DNA of 64,000 nt, taken from assembly GCA_950295325.1 (NCBI GenBank), contig OX485809.1:8618001-8682000 (forward strand), given 5' to 3'. Numbering within the stretch: the first letter of the stretch is position 1; each line of letters starts with the position of its first letter. Below are positions 21,342 through 34,700 of this stretch, piece by piece. The translations under genes and the position numbers were made by a program. Below the pieces are notes generated by a model that ran no database searches, was not told the DNA's origin, and was given only the letters and a program-made list of their open reading frames with translations. This stretch comes from Polytrichum commune (lineage: Eukaryota > Streptophyta > Polytrichopsida > Polytrichales > Polytrichaceae).

Positions 21342-23750
21342 CTGCACAATCAAAAAAACTATGATCAATGTGCAGACCGATGTTGGACCAGTGTGTAGGT
21401 GACTAATCCATGGTGTCAATCCACTATATCAATAATGGATCAAAGAACTTACCCGATCAGTATCAACATTGTCATACCCGTCCCATGTTGAAGATACTTG
21501 AAGGATATTACAAGATGAGACAATCTTTGTATATCCAAGTCATTATTGAAGTATATCATCCTAATACAATATAGATGCTAGGGTAATTTACCTAGGTATG
21601 GTGGTTCTTGGATGGTATATGACCCAAATAGTAACAAACAAAAAATATCCTTAGAAAATACCCGTGTGGTATCAATTATGTTTGTAATCCTCTAATTTGG
21701 CAAATATTAAAGCATGTTCGATGATCTAGGGTTTACTTCAGAGAAAGCACAGGTGTGCTACCAATTGAGATACAAGATCATGACAAGAACAGACCATGAT
21801 GACCTTAACTGAACACGTTCCTAACCCCTAAATACCTCTGAGGACCTGAGGGGGTAAAGCATTTTCTAAGATGGGTTATTAAAAGGTAACATGTTCAAAG
21901 GGTCGCTCAAGAATAACATCAAGGAAAGTTGCAAGGCGCCATAAAAGGATCACATTTATACAGTTAGAAATACAAAAAACACATTCCGTCCACATAATGA
22001 ATTTAAAAGTGAAACCTTTGAAAATTCATCAGAATGAGAAGTCTCATTGCATTGTTGACAAACTGGATATGATTGGTTGAAATTTCAGATACTATGGATT
22101 GGTGGAAAGTTGCAACCATAATATGATATTGAAGTGATCACAATATCTCCTGAGAAAAGGTCTCTTGAGATGTGAACACTTTATGAGGTATAGAGGATAC
22201 CCATCCATGAAATTTCATGATATACTTTTGGAGGTGATATACGGTTTTTCAATAGCTACATCTGGGGGGGAAGATTAAAAATAAAAAAATGCTAAGAACT
22301 ACTTGGGTTTTAGCAAAATCCGAGATACATTTAGGCGGCAAACAAGAATGTCCTCGTAGGCATTTAGTGATTAAGCACAAGGACTTCAGAGCCCCACAGA
22401 AAGTGGCTGAATTGTGAAGGCAATTCGACACCACATGCATCGAATACTAAGCTACTACGTCCATTGTTTGCAAATGCCACTCTCTGCTCATTTCCAACAA
22501 CTACATTACCCTAATTCATCATCACTACCAGCTGCACATTCCTCAACCTTGGTAGCGCAGCGCCAAATGCTTCACGAACAGCTCCAAAATACAAAAAATC
22601 CAGGTTGCTGCTCTCACATGATGGTAGAGAAAGCTCCCTTTTCCACACGAAAGTAACAAAAAACACTCAACCAGTACCCACTCCAAGATCACTCCAACAA
22701 AAAACACAGGTTGCAATAAATAGTAGAAAAAACTGCAGGATTGTACAAGGACTTGCAAGCCCCACAGGATGTGACTGAATTTTAAAGAATTTCAAGCATT
22801 ACCCTACTACATTACCCTAATTCATCATCACTACTAGCTGCACAAATTCTTCGAGAACAGCCCCCAACTACAAGCTCCAGGTTGCTGCTCTTACATGATG
22901 GTAAGAAGCTCCCTACTCCACATTCAGTAACCATACAAAAGTAACCAGAAAACGAAAACACTACACCATCAAAGAACACAAGGTAGAATTACACCCAAAA
23001 AATGCAGGATTAATGCCAAGATCAAGTACCATGGTGTGTGAGTGGCAATCATACGTCCTTGAGCAGGGGGGAACCTGAAGGCCTGCAGAACTCATCCCTT
23101 TCCTATCACCGCCCATCCAAACCTAAACCTAAACCCATACCCATTCCCATACCCATACCCGCCATCGCCAGACCTCACCCGGGGCTCGATCATCACAAAC
23201 ACATAATACCCGTCACACTGCAGTCATCGCCATCGTACTCCACTTAATTTGTTTGGAGAAAACGAAACAAAGGCTTTCGTGAGTACTCCACCATTAAACC
23301 TCCGAGGCGTGGTAGCCACCGCGTACGAGAATGTATGGTACATGGTTTGATTTGCAGGAAAGGGGAGAGAGATTCCTGTGAGTTCGGACCATCCTGTACG
23401 AGATTGATGTGAGGATTGGTGTCCGTCGGAGGAGGTCGGAGATGCGATGATGGGAGGGAAATGCTTCATCGTCCTCGAAGGAAAGGAATGCTTGGGTTTA
23501 GGGCTTGGCCCTGCAGCGCGGGCCGGGGCAGGCGGGCGGGCGGGGCCGGGTCTGGATCACAACGTTCTTGAAGGTCTCTACATGTTCCCTACGGAAAGCT
23601 GCTCTTGGAGAACGGTGTTCACAGAAACGTTCTAAAAGCTGCTTGATTGAACAGAGTTCGTTGAGGTATCATTCGTTAAGGATCGGAATTTGGACAGAGT
23701 TCGTTCGCCGCCTTTCCTCAGGGCTGGTGAATCCTTTGCAGTGGTAAGAG
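21342..23750. other. 5' region of LEAFY; GC-rich promoter-like patch
   Basis: This interval must hold the missing first exon and the promoter of LEAFY, but no exon is convincing. It contains repeated words: 22440-22660 and 22790-22920 share CTACATTACCCTAATTCATC and related sequence. A run of CCTAAACC and CCCATACC words lies at 23115-23160. A strongly GC-rich patch at 23505-23560 (GGGCCGGGGCAGGCGGGCGG) looks like a CpG-rich promoter element or a fragment similar to the GC island at 40865-41100. The small open frames here are unsupported. Confidence 0.4.
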
Positions 23751-26160
23751 CATCACCACTTCAACATCATAAAGAGGTAAGTGAACTGGCTGTTTAGAGA
23801 GTGTAAAGCTGGCCCTCCACATATGTAAAGAATTGGGGTTGGTTCCCTTTTGTTGGATGTGTCCTATATCATGGGATACATGCATCGTGGAGATTGCCTT
23901 TGAGTGGTAATAGGGCCTACAGAAAGCATGTCAAAACTTAGTGAATAAGGTTTAGTAAAGCTTAGTGAAAACTCAGTGAAATTTCCAATTTAATTCAAAA
24001 CAATTACATCATTTATAGTACTTAGTATCATAAGTGTAATAATGTCACTTACCCTATTTTGAGGCGTATGCTAGGTTACATTAATGATTAACAAGTTCAT
24101 CATAAGTATCGGCTCATGACACGTGGCGTTCAAGTGTGCTTACGAATATCTCGGCATGAGCATTGAGGTGCAAGCCTATGTTACACAAGTTGACTAAATT
24201 ATACACAAATGACACTTGCCATTAGCATGCTCAAGAATATTTTCTTCTTGCATACTAAAATGTAACCACATGGCACTTGCCATTAGTAAGCTCAAAAATA
24301 TCCTTCCCTTGCATACCAAAACACATGACTATCACTTGTCATATCCAAACACGCTACTGTAAATGTCGTAATGTAGATTATATTTCACTTAAAGAGCCAA
24401 AGCATGGTAAAGTGAAAAAAATTTGTACCATGTCAGTTTAGAGGCGCAAGTAGCCACACTTCCTACTTATATAACACAAAACAATAATATTGCTTCATAT
24501 TAAAGTTACAGATTAGGTGGGTCATGGTGTTTTCATAAATATATTTGCAAACTACATGATTTACATCCATAAAAGTAGATTGTAAAGTTTGTGGAATCTA
24601 CTTCCATAATTGTTAGTTTTCAAAAAGCAAGGGTGAAGTAGACCTTAGGAAAAAGTATTTTGCTTCAAAATTTGTGCTGCACTAACATACAATATGATCT
24701 CGCCAATACTTAAACTATACACACAAATCATAACAAATTTTGAAATGAAGTATCTTTTAGTTCATCCACCACCGAGTTTAGGATCTACTTCATATGCATC
24801 TTCATAATATTAATGAGGCACAAATTTTGTACTATGTTTGGTCCAAACCCATTGGAGGGCTCCATAATCTTACAATGACATTTTGTATAGAATTGAGCTC
24901 ATTTCCCTTACTATATATGAAATTGTATCATAGTGGTAGGGCAAACCACTTTTCTTGTTTACTTTACGATGCTTTGGCCCTGAAGAAGTTACTTATGTTG
25001 GCAAATGAAATCATATTAGCAATTAGCTACGTAGCACGTTATGACCTCTAGGCATCTCATTTAGGCCTCCATAAATAATGTATGTACCACTAAATACCAT
25101 AAATGGTGTAGTAATTTAGTATAATAAATTTTTAAATGCCATTTAAGGACAAAGCTACTCGTGGCAAAGCCATATTCCCTAGGTAATTAGTGTCCCTTAT
25201 ATAGGTGACACCCACTTGTAGGTGACATGACATTGTGGTGCCATAAAATGCACTGTGCCAATTAAAGGTGGCATAATGCACTACTAACATTATGGAATGA
25301 GCCAATTCCTCTACATTGGTAGGCCCTCTTGAATCAAACATTCTTGAACTTGCAAACCTACACCTTGGGCTACCACCCTCGGCAATGTGCACTTAATTCC
25401 AAGAATGCCCTCTCTTCAAGGCCCTACCCTATACATACATCCCCACCCTAGCAGTGTAAACTCCATCTCCAAATATAACAATAAACTCCCTTCCTAGTAA
25501 CTAATATGTGATTATGCATTCTTTAACATGCTCAACTATCCCAAATTCATATCTTGGGGGAAAAAAAAACTTTGTGCAAGTGTAAATACTTATTGTCATG
25601 GCTTATACATCTCGTTGGATAGATATGAGCATTTGTGCATCGTGGATATGATTCCCACTTGACATGGGCCATTATGATTTACATTTAGTGCCTAATTTCT
25701 CGATTTAAGAATCTAGATATATATACTGGTATAAAAAAGAAAAAAGACATCAGTATATATTCTAACATGTGAATGCGAGCATCTTCTCCTTATACATTGG
25801 TTAAAACTTAATAATATGTGCTAGCCACATACTACCCACATCATTATTATATGACAATGTCTTATTCAACTAGAAATATACAACTTAGAGTGGTTCCTGC
25901 ATAATGCACATTAGCAATATCTAAGAGTCTTATATTTCACCTCTTGGAAGCGCTTAATGGAGATAGAATTATGACTATGTCTTGTATTCAATATTGAATC
26001 ATTAGTTTTTCTTTTTGTGTGTGTGTGTGTGGGGGTGGTGGGGGGTAGGTACCACAAATATCTACAATTAAATTTGGAGAAGTGTTATGGGAAGTAAGCA
26101 CTTGAAAATACATTATCCGCAAGAGTGGGGGCAATGTGTATGTTGATATCTTTGATGACA
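23751..26160. other. No recognisable gene
   Basis: AT-rich intergenic DNA. I saw scattered short words (CACTTGCCATTAG at about 24215 and 24275), a GT-rich run near 26011-26040, and nothing with coding or structural signature. Confidence 0.5.
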
Positions 26161-26221
26161 ATAACCAAGAGTATTCCTCTTGTTAACTAGTACTAGTAAA
26201 GTTCTTGAGGTTCTATAATCC

Positions 26222-28099
26222 TTGGTTATTTCATCGCTTCTTGCACGATACTTGGAGTATTTTGTCACAAGTCTTCATGAGTGTGCTAAGGGAAGTTGTG
26301 CATGTCTTGAGATCGGTAGAAGGCAAAGACCCCAAAAGCATCAATCTTACAAAGCGAAGAGGAGGCTGCGACGTTTTTGGAAAATGGGTTCTGATGGAGA
26401 CATGAGCATGGATTTAACCAAGTGCAGGAGTATCAAAAATGACCAGAAGCAGCTCTATGTGAGTATTACAAGGAAGAAAGAGATTTAATTAGGTCAGAAA
26501 GAATGAGATTGGATGATGATTCAGTGAACTCTTGCAAGTGGATGTCGTTATTCAGACGTGTATGGCTTATGAAGATTTTTTACTTGCAGGTGGCAAAATG
26601 CAAGGTTTGGCAAGAGAGGGAGTGCACTTTACTTGTCAATAGTATCGCTTCAATTCTCATGCAGCGAGTAGCAGTTCATACGGCATCAAACACCCATAAA
26701 TTACTCTTAGAGCAATGCTTGTGACGCTTAAGAGTATCTGAAGAACTTATTGCGGACTTGATTACCCTTGCAGAGTAAGAATTCATGTATTTATCATTAA
26801 TGTCATTGAGAAAATTAGAGTTGTGATAATCGGTGTTCATGCAGGATCTTTTCCATTTTTTTTGAAAAAATGAGAATTACTTTGGAACTTAAATCAACAC
26901 CACAGGTAAGGGGTTGTTGTATCCAACTTGCTACAAGTAACTCTATATGTCATGCACTTCACATTACAATTGGTGCATTTTATTTTCAAAGATGTGCAAT
27001 TATTGTGATAATTGCAGCCAGTTGAACAACAATCAAATCTCTATCTATGAAAAATATTAAAGAAATTCACAACTCCAACTCATGTTGTTTGTGGCTAAGC
27101 ATGCAGAAGTAAAGTAGCATCTGCTATGGCTTCTTCGGCTATGTCTTCAGAGTTGGAAATGTTGGACAACAAGACTTCAGATTCTTCAAAGCTCCGAAAA
27201 TTATGTGACAAACATCTTAAGCTGTATGATGTTTTGAAGAAAGAAGAAAACGAGAGAGTTCAGAAGGTCAGTACAATAAATTTTCCTATTGAAGTGGACC
27301 ATTTTTCTACATAAGGAGGAAATTCTTGTGAACAACAATTGAGACATCATGGTTTATGCATGTGGGCCTGAAAGACGTTTTGATATTCTTGATAGTTTCC
27401 TTTAAGGATCAATACCGGAGTTCATGGAAGACCTGACTGCCTAATCCAATTGTATTGTGAACTTGACAGTTCCTTCAGGTTTGTGAAGAAGAAACAAGTA
27501 GTCTTATGGTGAACTCCGTACTTCAGAATCTGCTCCGATATTCGGTAAGACGAGATACAGCAAAGTTTACCACAAAAGGCAGATTATCCTCACAAGACAA
27601 TATTGCCAGGATAATCCAAAAAATGGAGAAGCTCGTCAGAAAGGTGAGAATTGTGCCATGAATCATCTTGACTTGTTTGCCATTCTACAAGCTAAAACAA
27701 ATTGTCCATTAAACATAGTGTCAATGTTGGTTCAACCAAACTATGAACTCAAGTTGAAATCAAGTTGAGAGGTTATATGATATAGTGATATGCTTCACTT
27801 AATCTATTTGTAAGCATATTTGTCCATTTGATCTATATGTGGGATCTCACAACTTCTCATTCTTGTAGGTCGATGGCAAGCTACAAAAGGATACGTTACC
27901 AGGATTACCCAATTCAGAATGCTCTATATGTTTTTTGAGATTCAGCTTGAAACGCAAGCGAGCATGTATTAGTCCATGTGGGCATGCAAGCACATGTTTT
28001 GATTGTGCCGAGCATGAATACAAGAGGACAAAAACTTGTCCACTTTGCAGATGTGGCATGGAGAAACCAGTCCCTCTTCCTGGTAAACTGTACTTTTGA
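26222..28099 (+). CDS. RING-finger protein, probable E3 ubiquitin ligase; 5' end uncertain
   Basis: The 3' exons are well supported. 27126-27266 (start of this exon uncertain) ends in DVLKKEENERVQK before a GT. 27479-27643 encodes VCEEETSSLMVNSVLQNLLR and more. 27869-28099 encodes the C-terminus and stops at TGA 28097-28099. All junctions are AG/GT and in phase. The last exon holds a C3HC4 RING: CSIC, then SPCGH, STCFDC and CPLC, followed by a short PVPLPGKLYF tail. RING proteins of this kind recruit ubiquitin-conjugating enzymes. Upstream, an open frame ending at a GTGAGT donor (26458) and an exon-like stretch after TTGCAG near 26590 may belong to the same gene, but their translations match nothing I know, so the N-terminal domain and substrate are unidentified. 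The helical, charged segment KLRKLCDKHLKLYDVLKKEE may form a coiled coil. Start codon not determined. Confidence 0.65.
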
Positions 28100-28939
28100 A
28101 AGTGTTGTGGTTGAGAAAAACAAATCCCAGTTTTGTTTTTGAAGGGCATTTGGGGACGTTTGAGAAGTTAGAACATCTAAGTTCAAAGTAAGCTTATGGC
28201 AAGTCAGTGTGACACAGTTTGACTAAAGACTTAACATTGTAGCTTTTGTTCTGAAGCCATTCAGAGGCTTCCACATGATTACTGTGATCTTCATTTTACC
28301 TCACTTGTGACTAAGTTTAGGACTGAGTTATTAAGTCTACAAAGAACATTGTGGTGGCCATCAAGAAACATGTAATTTAAATGGATTGTGTGTAAATGAC
28401 CTGCAATTTCAGTCTTGGTGTGGAGACATGGCCAAAGGCACACTACATTGCTACTATTTTGTACCCAGGTTGGAACGACCTTGTACCACTGACCTTTGTA
28501 ATCAATGAGATGACAAAAGGGGGTCTGAAATCTAATCATGCTCTGGACAATGAAAACCCGTCCACGTAGATGTTTGGAGCATATTAGATTACACTTTAGG
28601 CAATCATGGTTAAGTTGAAGTTTAATTGATTCATCATGTTTTGAATAATTAGACCCATCCAAGTAGTATTTCTGAGGTAGTAAGCTTAATTGAGCATCTT
28701 TAATTTTTCTTTGATTATCATGTCATTTCCAATTGCATGCCTATGTTGTAAAAGACAAGAAGGCAAGGAGAGACACAGAAATACAAAACAGGGATGGTAT
28801 CCTCAACCTGAATGTCAATTCATGTGTGCTCCGAATGAGTGATCTCAAATCACTGCATATGTATTCCAAAAATTATCATACAGCATAAATGTGGGCAACT
28901 TTGAACCTCCTATCAATTGGATTACAGAAAAATGTGAAA
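28100..28939. other. Convergent intergenic region
   Basis: Between the ends of the RING gene and riboflavin synthase. It should contain both 3' UTRs. No further gene, repeat or RNA is visible. Confidence 0.5.
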
Positions 28940-31701
28940 CTAGACTGCTCCCACCGTAGTTTTGTAACCTTGCAGCATCCGCTCTACATACTTTCCTAGA
29001 ATGTCTACCTCCAAATTGACTTTCCCTCCCACCTGTAGACAACAAAGCTCATTAGATGCGGATCCCCATAGAACAGAAGCTTGTAAGTATCAATATTCAA
29101 ACAACAATTTATAGATAAAGGTAACCAGTATATCACAATTTAAAAGCCAAAGAGAGAGCTAACCCAAAGGTTTTAGAGTTAGATACTCAATTTAAGCAAT
29201 CAAAAGGAAGCAATTGGAATTTACAATGAAATAGAAAACAAATAAAATGCTGGCAACAGCCAAATTTTTGTATAGCATGTGTACTGCCAATATAATGGAA
29301 TTCAACTATCAAATTTGACAAGGATCCTAACAGAAGGGTACAACCAATATAAGGTAAGCGGGCCTAATTTGGTTACTTATCCTAATCAGACAGCTGTATT
29401 TGAGTGGTGGGTGGTTAGGTGCAGATCTAAGAACAGACACCGGAAAAACACCATGTGTTTGCAAGAGATTGGACTAGTGCTCAAAAAATATTAAAATTGT
29501 CGATAGTCAACATAATTGGGGGGGGACCTATGTGGCCTTCTTTGGGCTCATTGTCATCGGACTGTGATAATTCATAAAAATTCAAGATTAGCTCCAAAAC
29601 TTTCTGGGATTGATCTTGGCTTCTTCAGGTCCATTTGTGGATACACAGAACTTTCAACCTCGCGAATCCAAGTAGTACAAGGTAGCAAACAAAAAAAGCA
29701 ACCAATTAAGGCCCATTTACCTTACAGAAAATACAAAGAAGGGTATTAAAAAAAAAGGCATTTGAATGATTCTCACCTTCTTTCCAGACAGGATGACCTT
29801 CTGTTGTGTGTACGCCACAAGCATGAAAGTGAATGTAGACATGTCATCGAGCACGTCCACTACTGTGAGGCTAGTCCCATCTACGGCAATGTAACCTTTA
29901 GGAACAATGTACTTGAGAATCTCGGGGCTCGTTTTGATAGTCACCCACATGGAGTCCTTCTCAGGTCTGAAAGAAACTATTGTTCCTGTGCCATCCACAT
30001 GGCCTTGCACAAAGTGGCCACCCATTCGTGTGTTTGGCTGAAGAGACCGTTCAAGATTTACAGGGGATCCAGCTGAGCACTCCCCAAGTGAGGTTTTCCG
30101 TAGGGTTTCTGGGGCCAACCCTACTACGAAGGAAGATGAATCGAATTGTGTCACCGTTAGACACGTTCCATTTACAGCAATGCTGTCTCCAAGCTTTACG
30201 TCTTCCAGTACAGTACTTGCTTCTATTGTCATTTCAAACCCACCGTCCTCCAAGATTTGTACATCCTTCACAATCCCCATTTCCTCCACCAAACCTGTGA
30301 AGAGAGAGCGCACCCCTTGGTCTCTTCCCACCCTGTCAACAAAAAGTTACAGTCTGAATTCAACAAACCAAGAGCAGGTACAAAAGAAACCTACCTTAAC
30401 ATAAAAAGCGAGCCACTAGAATGTTCCCTCCCACTCAAATCAAACTTGTTCTCTCGGACGATGGACAATGTAAGCTTCAAAAATGTAGAGCAAAGAGAAA
30501 CCAAACTAAGGTTTGTTTGAAATATTGGTCACTTTCAGAATCATGCAGTGAGTATGCCATATCACAAGATTTCCTGACCTTGTGATCAGCTGATATGGAA
30601 GAGAGGGAAGGATGCGTACAAGAAAACTTAGATAACATCTGTTTCAAGAATGCATCAGGTCCGGTGAAGTTCAGTACTCCTTTCGCAGATCGTTAAGCCT
30701 CCTAAGGCTGGAAAAGTGCTCGGATGGGTGACCTACCTAGTACTTAAATTTCCGGTGCACTACCACCTACGTTCCACCCAATCACACCCCATCATAGTGG
30801 GTATATCTGGGCATATCCGAGGGACCAGATATTATCAACCAACCATGTGGGAAACCTAGGACCTTGCCCTTGGAGGAGATAGGTAGGTGCAAGCCAGCTT
30901 GTCTGCACACATTCAAGATATTTACCTTTGAAAGGAGGCAGTAGTCTTCAAGGGCCATCTAATTCTCGTGATGACCGTTTGGGATTACATATAGACTTAG
31001 GTTAACTACTCGATGAGGTAACATCAAAATTCACACCAAAACTCACGCTGGTGGCAATACTCTTCTCATCTTCTTATTTCAGATTACGCAAGATGACCAT
31101 GGCAGTATCGGGATTACATATATACGTAGGCCAACTCGACATTGACGCAATACCAAAATTCATGCCGGTTGCAACATCAGAATCATCTCTCCTATCGTCT
31201 TCTTATTCAATACTACACAAGTTCCAACCATTCCAAAACCACAACATTTGTGACAAACCATCTAATTCTCGTGGTGCCCGTATCGGGATTACATACAGAG
31301 TTAGACCAACTCGAAGATGAAGCAACATCATAATTGAGACGATCAACATCGTTTCCATAACATCGTGACAGATATTGAGGTTTCCACATAGTGATCGTGA
31401 TTAAGAAAACCTAAAACAATCAAGGGACCATGGAAGGACTTCACTCTAACCTTGCATTTTGGGCACCTCCGACGCTGCCCGGCCTGTTGAGCTTCCTTCC
31501 ATATCCGAGAAACCTACCGCCGGATGATCCCTTCAAGAAACCTCCGCTGCTGCTAAGAGTGCAAGAAGAAGCATTGGCCGCAGCTGGAGCTGGAGCTCGC
31601 ACACAGGTCGCCACCGCAAATGAATTTCCGGTCTGCCCTGACACCTTTGGTAGTGATTTCGTCCGCACAATCGACGCTGCGAGGCGGCTGAGGGTGGCCA
31701 T
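28940..31701 (-). CDS. RIBC: Riboflavin synthase, plastid-targeted
   Basis: Three exons (31451-31701, 29777-30332, 28940-29032) have GT/AG borders and join in phase to 299 codons plus stop, close to plant riboflavin synthases. The enzyme dismutates two 6,7-dimethyl-8-ribityllumazines to riboflavin, the last step of vitamin B2 synthesis in plastids. Exon 1 is Ser/Ala/Arg-rich without acidic residues near its start (MATLSRLAASIVRTKSLPKV), typical of a plastid transit peptide. Exon 2 holds the two lumazine-binding repeats: FTGLVEEMG and GDSIAVNGTCLTVTQF, then GGHFVQGHVDGTG and GYIAVDGTSLTVVDV. Exon 3 gives the conserved tail GGKVNLEVDILGKYVERML. Its 3' end faces the RING gene about 840 bp away. 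The 1.1-kb first intron contains a 5S rRNA-like sequence. The reading frame looks intact. Symbol by function; plant names vary. Confidence 0.93.
30655..30775 (+). repeat. 5S rRNA-derived sequence (SINE3-like or 5S pseudogene)
   Basis: The order of conserved 5S rDNA words is retained: TCAGTACTCC, GCAG then GTTAAGCCTCCTAAGG, and AAGTGCTCGGATGGGTGACC followed by TACCTAGTACTT and CCGGTGCACTACCACC. The GGATGGGTGACC block corresponds to the C-box region of the internal polymerase III promoter. The 5' third of a 5S gene is missing or unrecognisable and several positions differ, so it is not a functional 5S gene. It lies in the first intron of riboflavin synthase, antisense to that gene. Either a 5S-derived SINE or a stray pseudogene is possible. 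Confidence 0.65.
30950..31330. repeat. Imperfect direct repeats, about 140-165 bp apart
   Basis: Three related blocks near 30955, 31095 and 31258 share TCTAATTCTCGTG or ATGACC followed by (A/T)TCGGGATTACATA and then (G/A)GCCAACTCG-like sequence. They lie in the first intron of riboflavin synthase next to the 5S-like sequence and may be its SINE tail or a separate repeat. Confidence 0.4.
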
Positions 31702-34700
31702 CGCGGCCTCGAGAAGAAGAGCAGCGAGCTTCTGGATATGGCGGACTCAGCTTTCCTCTCGTTGCAACACGCTCGCCCTGCAACAACACACGGCCTCGGT
31801 TTTCAGATCTATGGGGTTTGTAGATTTCAGCTCCTTGCTCATCATAAAGCAAATAGTGCAGGTGCTCGGCCATTTTGCAGGTCCTTTACTCTTGAATTTA
31901 CGTAAAATGGAGATTTCATGCCCCTCCTCGGATGTTCTAAATACTCAGATTCTGTTTGAAAGGTATGCCCTGCTAATTATTCATTTTAATCTACAATGAT
32001 GGTTTAATTATCCATTTTTGAAATTAATAAATAATAATAAAACCAACTACAGAACGAGGAGAAGATCTAACCACTAGTTACACATGAGCCAGTTGAGTTT
32101 AAAAAGTAACTGGTTCGAGTAAAATATTTTAGGCAAATTGTCAATCATTCTAGAGGAATTTATAGATTTTAAGGTTTTCAATTATAATAAGAAATATTGA
32201 AAGGTATGTTTAGCTTGTTGGACTTGGAAACACTTGGATCTTGACCGGACTTCCTCAAAACCTTCATGGACACTACACTTGACATGAGGCAATAGGCTTT
32301 GTCCCTTGGCCATGCGCTTTGAATTTGCGGTGTGTTTACATTTGAGTTTGTAGTTTTGATCAAGGTCCAAAGCATTTGTCACTTATGTCAACCTATGGTT
32401 GACATCATCTAATTTTCCGATTGCTTGCCTAAGAATGTGTAGCAGCCATGTAAAATGAAGGTGAATACATTGAAACTTTATGGCTTGAAATTTTCTTTTC
32501 ATAGTACATTTGACCCCTAATTAATATCAAAGATCTCCAACCAATCTACTAGGATCGAGTTGGGATGATCAACCATAAACCTATAGGAGGTGCATTTTCA
32601 CGAGACCCCAAGCCAAACATGGATGCCACAAATCCTAAGCGCATTTTTTCTCAGTGTTACAAAAATATTTATGCTCTGCACTTTGACAGTCACTAATTGT
32701 GGTTGTGGTCCTATAAGCCTATAAGGTTTTCCTAGATGTTACATTCAATATCATTTCATTGAAACATCGCTTCTTGTTTGGAAACACAATTGTGCTAATC
32801 ATCCATCAACATGGATTTTGTTATGTGGTTTTACTTTTTCTTCTTTTCATTTTTGTGTGATATCCATCCACCCGTATCATCTAAATATGTCTGATAACCA
32901 AGCCGAGGAGGATGAATGATTGACACACAAATACTCATGTAGTTCATCACCCATCTCGTCTTGCTAGCTATCCAATCCAAAACTCCTTCTTGCAAGCAAT
33001 TAAAATTCTAACAAATTTATTACACTACAAATAGTTACGTGTTTGTTTTTTTACTAGTGAGGGTTGCACTCAAAATTTCCTTGATAATATGTAAAAACTT
33101 GTGATATTTTAGTGCAATGATAATGTGATCTCTCACAAGTGGAACTTAAATAATTACATATTACCAATGACACATATAAAAACTCCTCGGGTTTTGTGGG
33201 GTACATTATGCCATAGAATATGTGCTCCAACTACACCTCACAATTTGATAATTGTTTTAGGGTCAATGTAACATACCTCTAAACCAGGCACATTGAATTG
33301 ATCAAAACAAAAATTTCTAAACTCAAAGATATTACAAAATAATGCAGTAACTTACTTATCTAAGGCTCGTCATTCAACATATAGACTCACACAAAACAAA
33401 ACTTGTGTCCTCCTTCCCCCTACCTTCATAATGCATGATATTTTAAGGAGTCTTTTCCTTTAATCCAAATCTCGGTAAATAGACATATTTGCATGTAGAG
33501 ATTCTTTTACTTTGTGAACTTTTTCTCTATATAGATCATTTTGTCTTACTCCTCATCCATCGATGCTCCTAGGCCTTGGACATCCATTCCAATATTTTCA
33601 TTAACCTCAATATTCCAATTAGTCCATTACAATCAACATGAATATGGAGATCCAATATGAGCATGAGCTTGTCTCACAAATCAAATGAGATATCAAGGTT
33701 TGCCATGTACTAACACATTTGTAGATAACTATTGTGCATTGCATAGAGGAAGGAAAAAGGGTGCATTCCAATCTAAGGTAGATGAGTCTTGAATGACTAT
33801 TTTTTTCTTTTTTCTTTTTTTTTGACTAGCATGCTTATGTGATATGAAACACGCAATTAACACAAGGTCATCAACAAATTCAAAAGTGCAGCCACAGGTG
33901 TTTTCCTCACAATTTTTGGAGCTTATATGATAAATATCTCATTCAAATGTAAATCTATAATTTCTTTCTTGTTAAATAATCATAAAGGCAAACCTCCATC
34001 ATTAGGTTATGTTGGTAATTGGACTTGGATAAGTTTATAAACCATGAGCTTGTACATGTAGTCCAATCTCTTCTAAACATGTGTCTTTTTGGTGAATGTT
34101 TTAGATGTAGACCTACCTGTACACCACTCAAAATAAATGGTTATTTAAGACCTATTAATTGTAAAAGACCATAAACAAAAGTTCAATCCATATTTTGAAA
34201 ATAACAAGTGACTTAACTTCATTTTTTCTTAATTTTATTTTCATAAAATTATTATTCTTATCATTATTATATTTTAAAATGACATCTCATGCATAGGTAT
34301 TTGAAACCGTTGGTTTTCACAATGGTGTTTGGTAGACCAAGGTAGAAATTTTGGCCTTGATGTGGGCTTGGCATGTGCCAACTAAACGTGGGGATCTTCG
34401 TCTTCTTTAAGGTAGAATGTTTGTTGGCTCTGTCTGTAGGATAGAGACTATGCATCAACTTCTTCGTTTCAAGAGCAAATTTCCTAACCACTTTGTGTTC
34501 ACACTTGGACGTTACTTGTTCTTGTTATTTTTGGTCCACTTTATGTAATGTGGATGTTAACTATAGTTTTTTTTTTATATATACAAGTGCTCCCTAAAAT
34601 GCATTGAAAGAAATCTAGTTAACTATAGTTATTTTGGCAGTTCTTGATTATTTATTTTTTAAAATTCGGGTGATAAATGAGTGTAGCTTCAATCCTTGAC

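Noticed and set aside
30655..30775. Functional 5S rRNA gene
   Set aside because: The 5' third is absent or unrecognisable and several conserved positions differ.
31430..31999. 189-codon plus-strand open frame
   Set aside because: It lies antisense to riboflavin synthase exon 1 and its promoter; the minus-strand exon has a transit peptide, splice donor and in-phase continuation.
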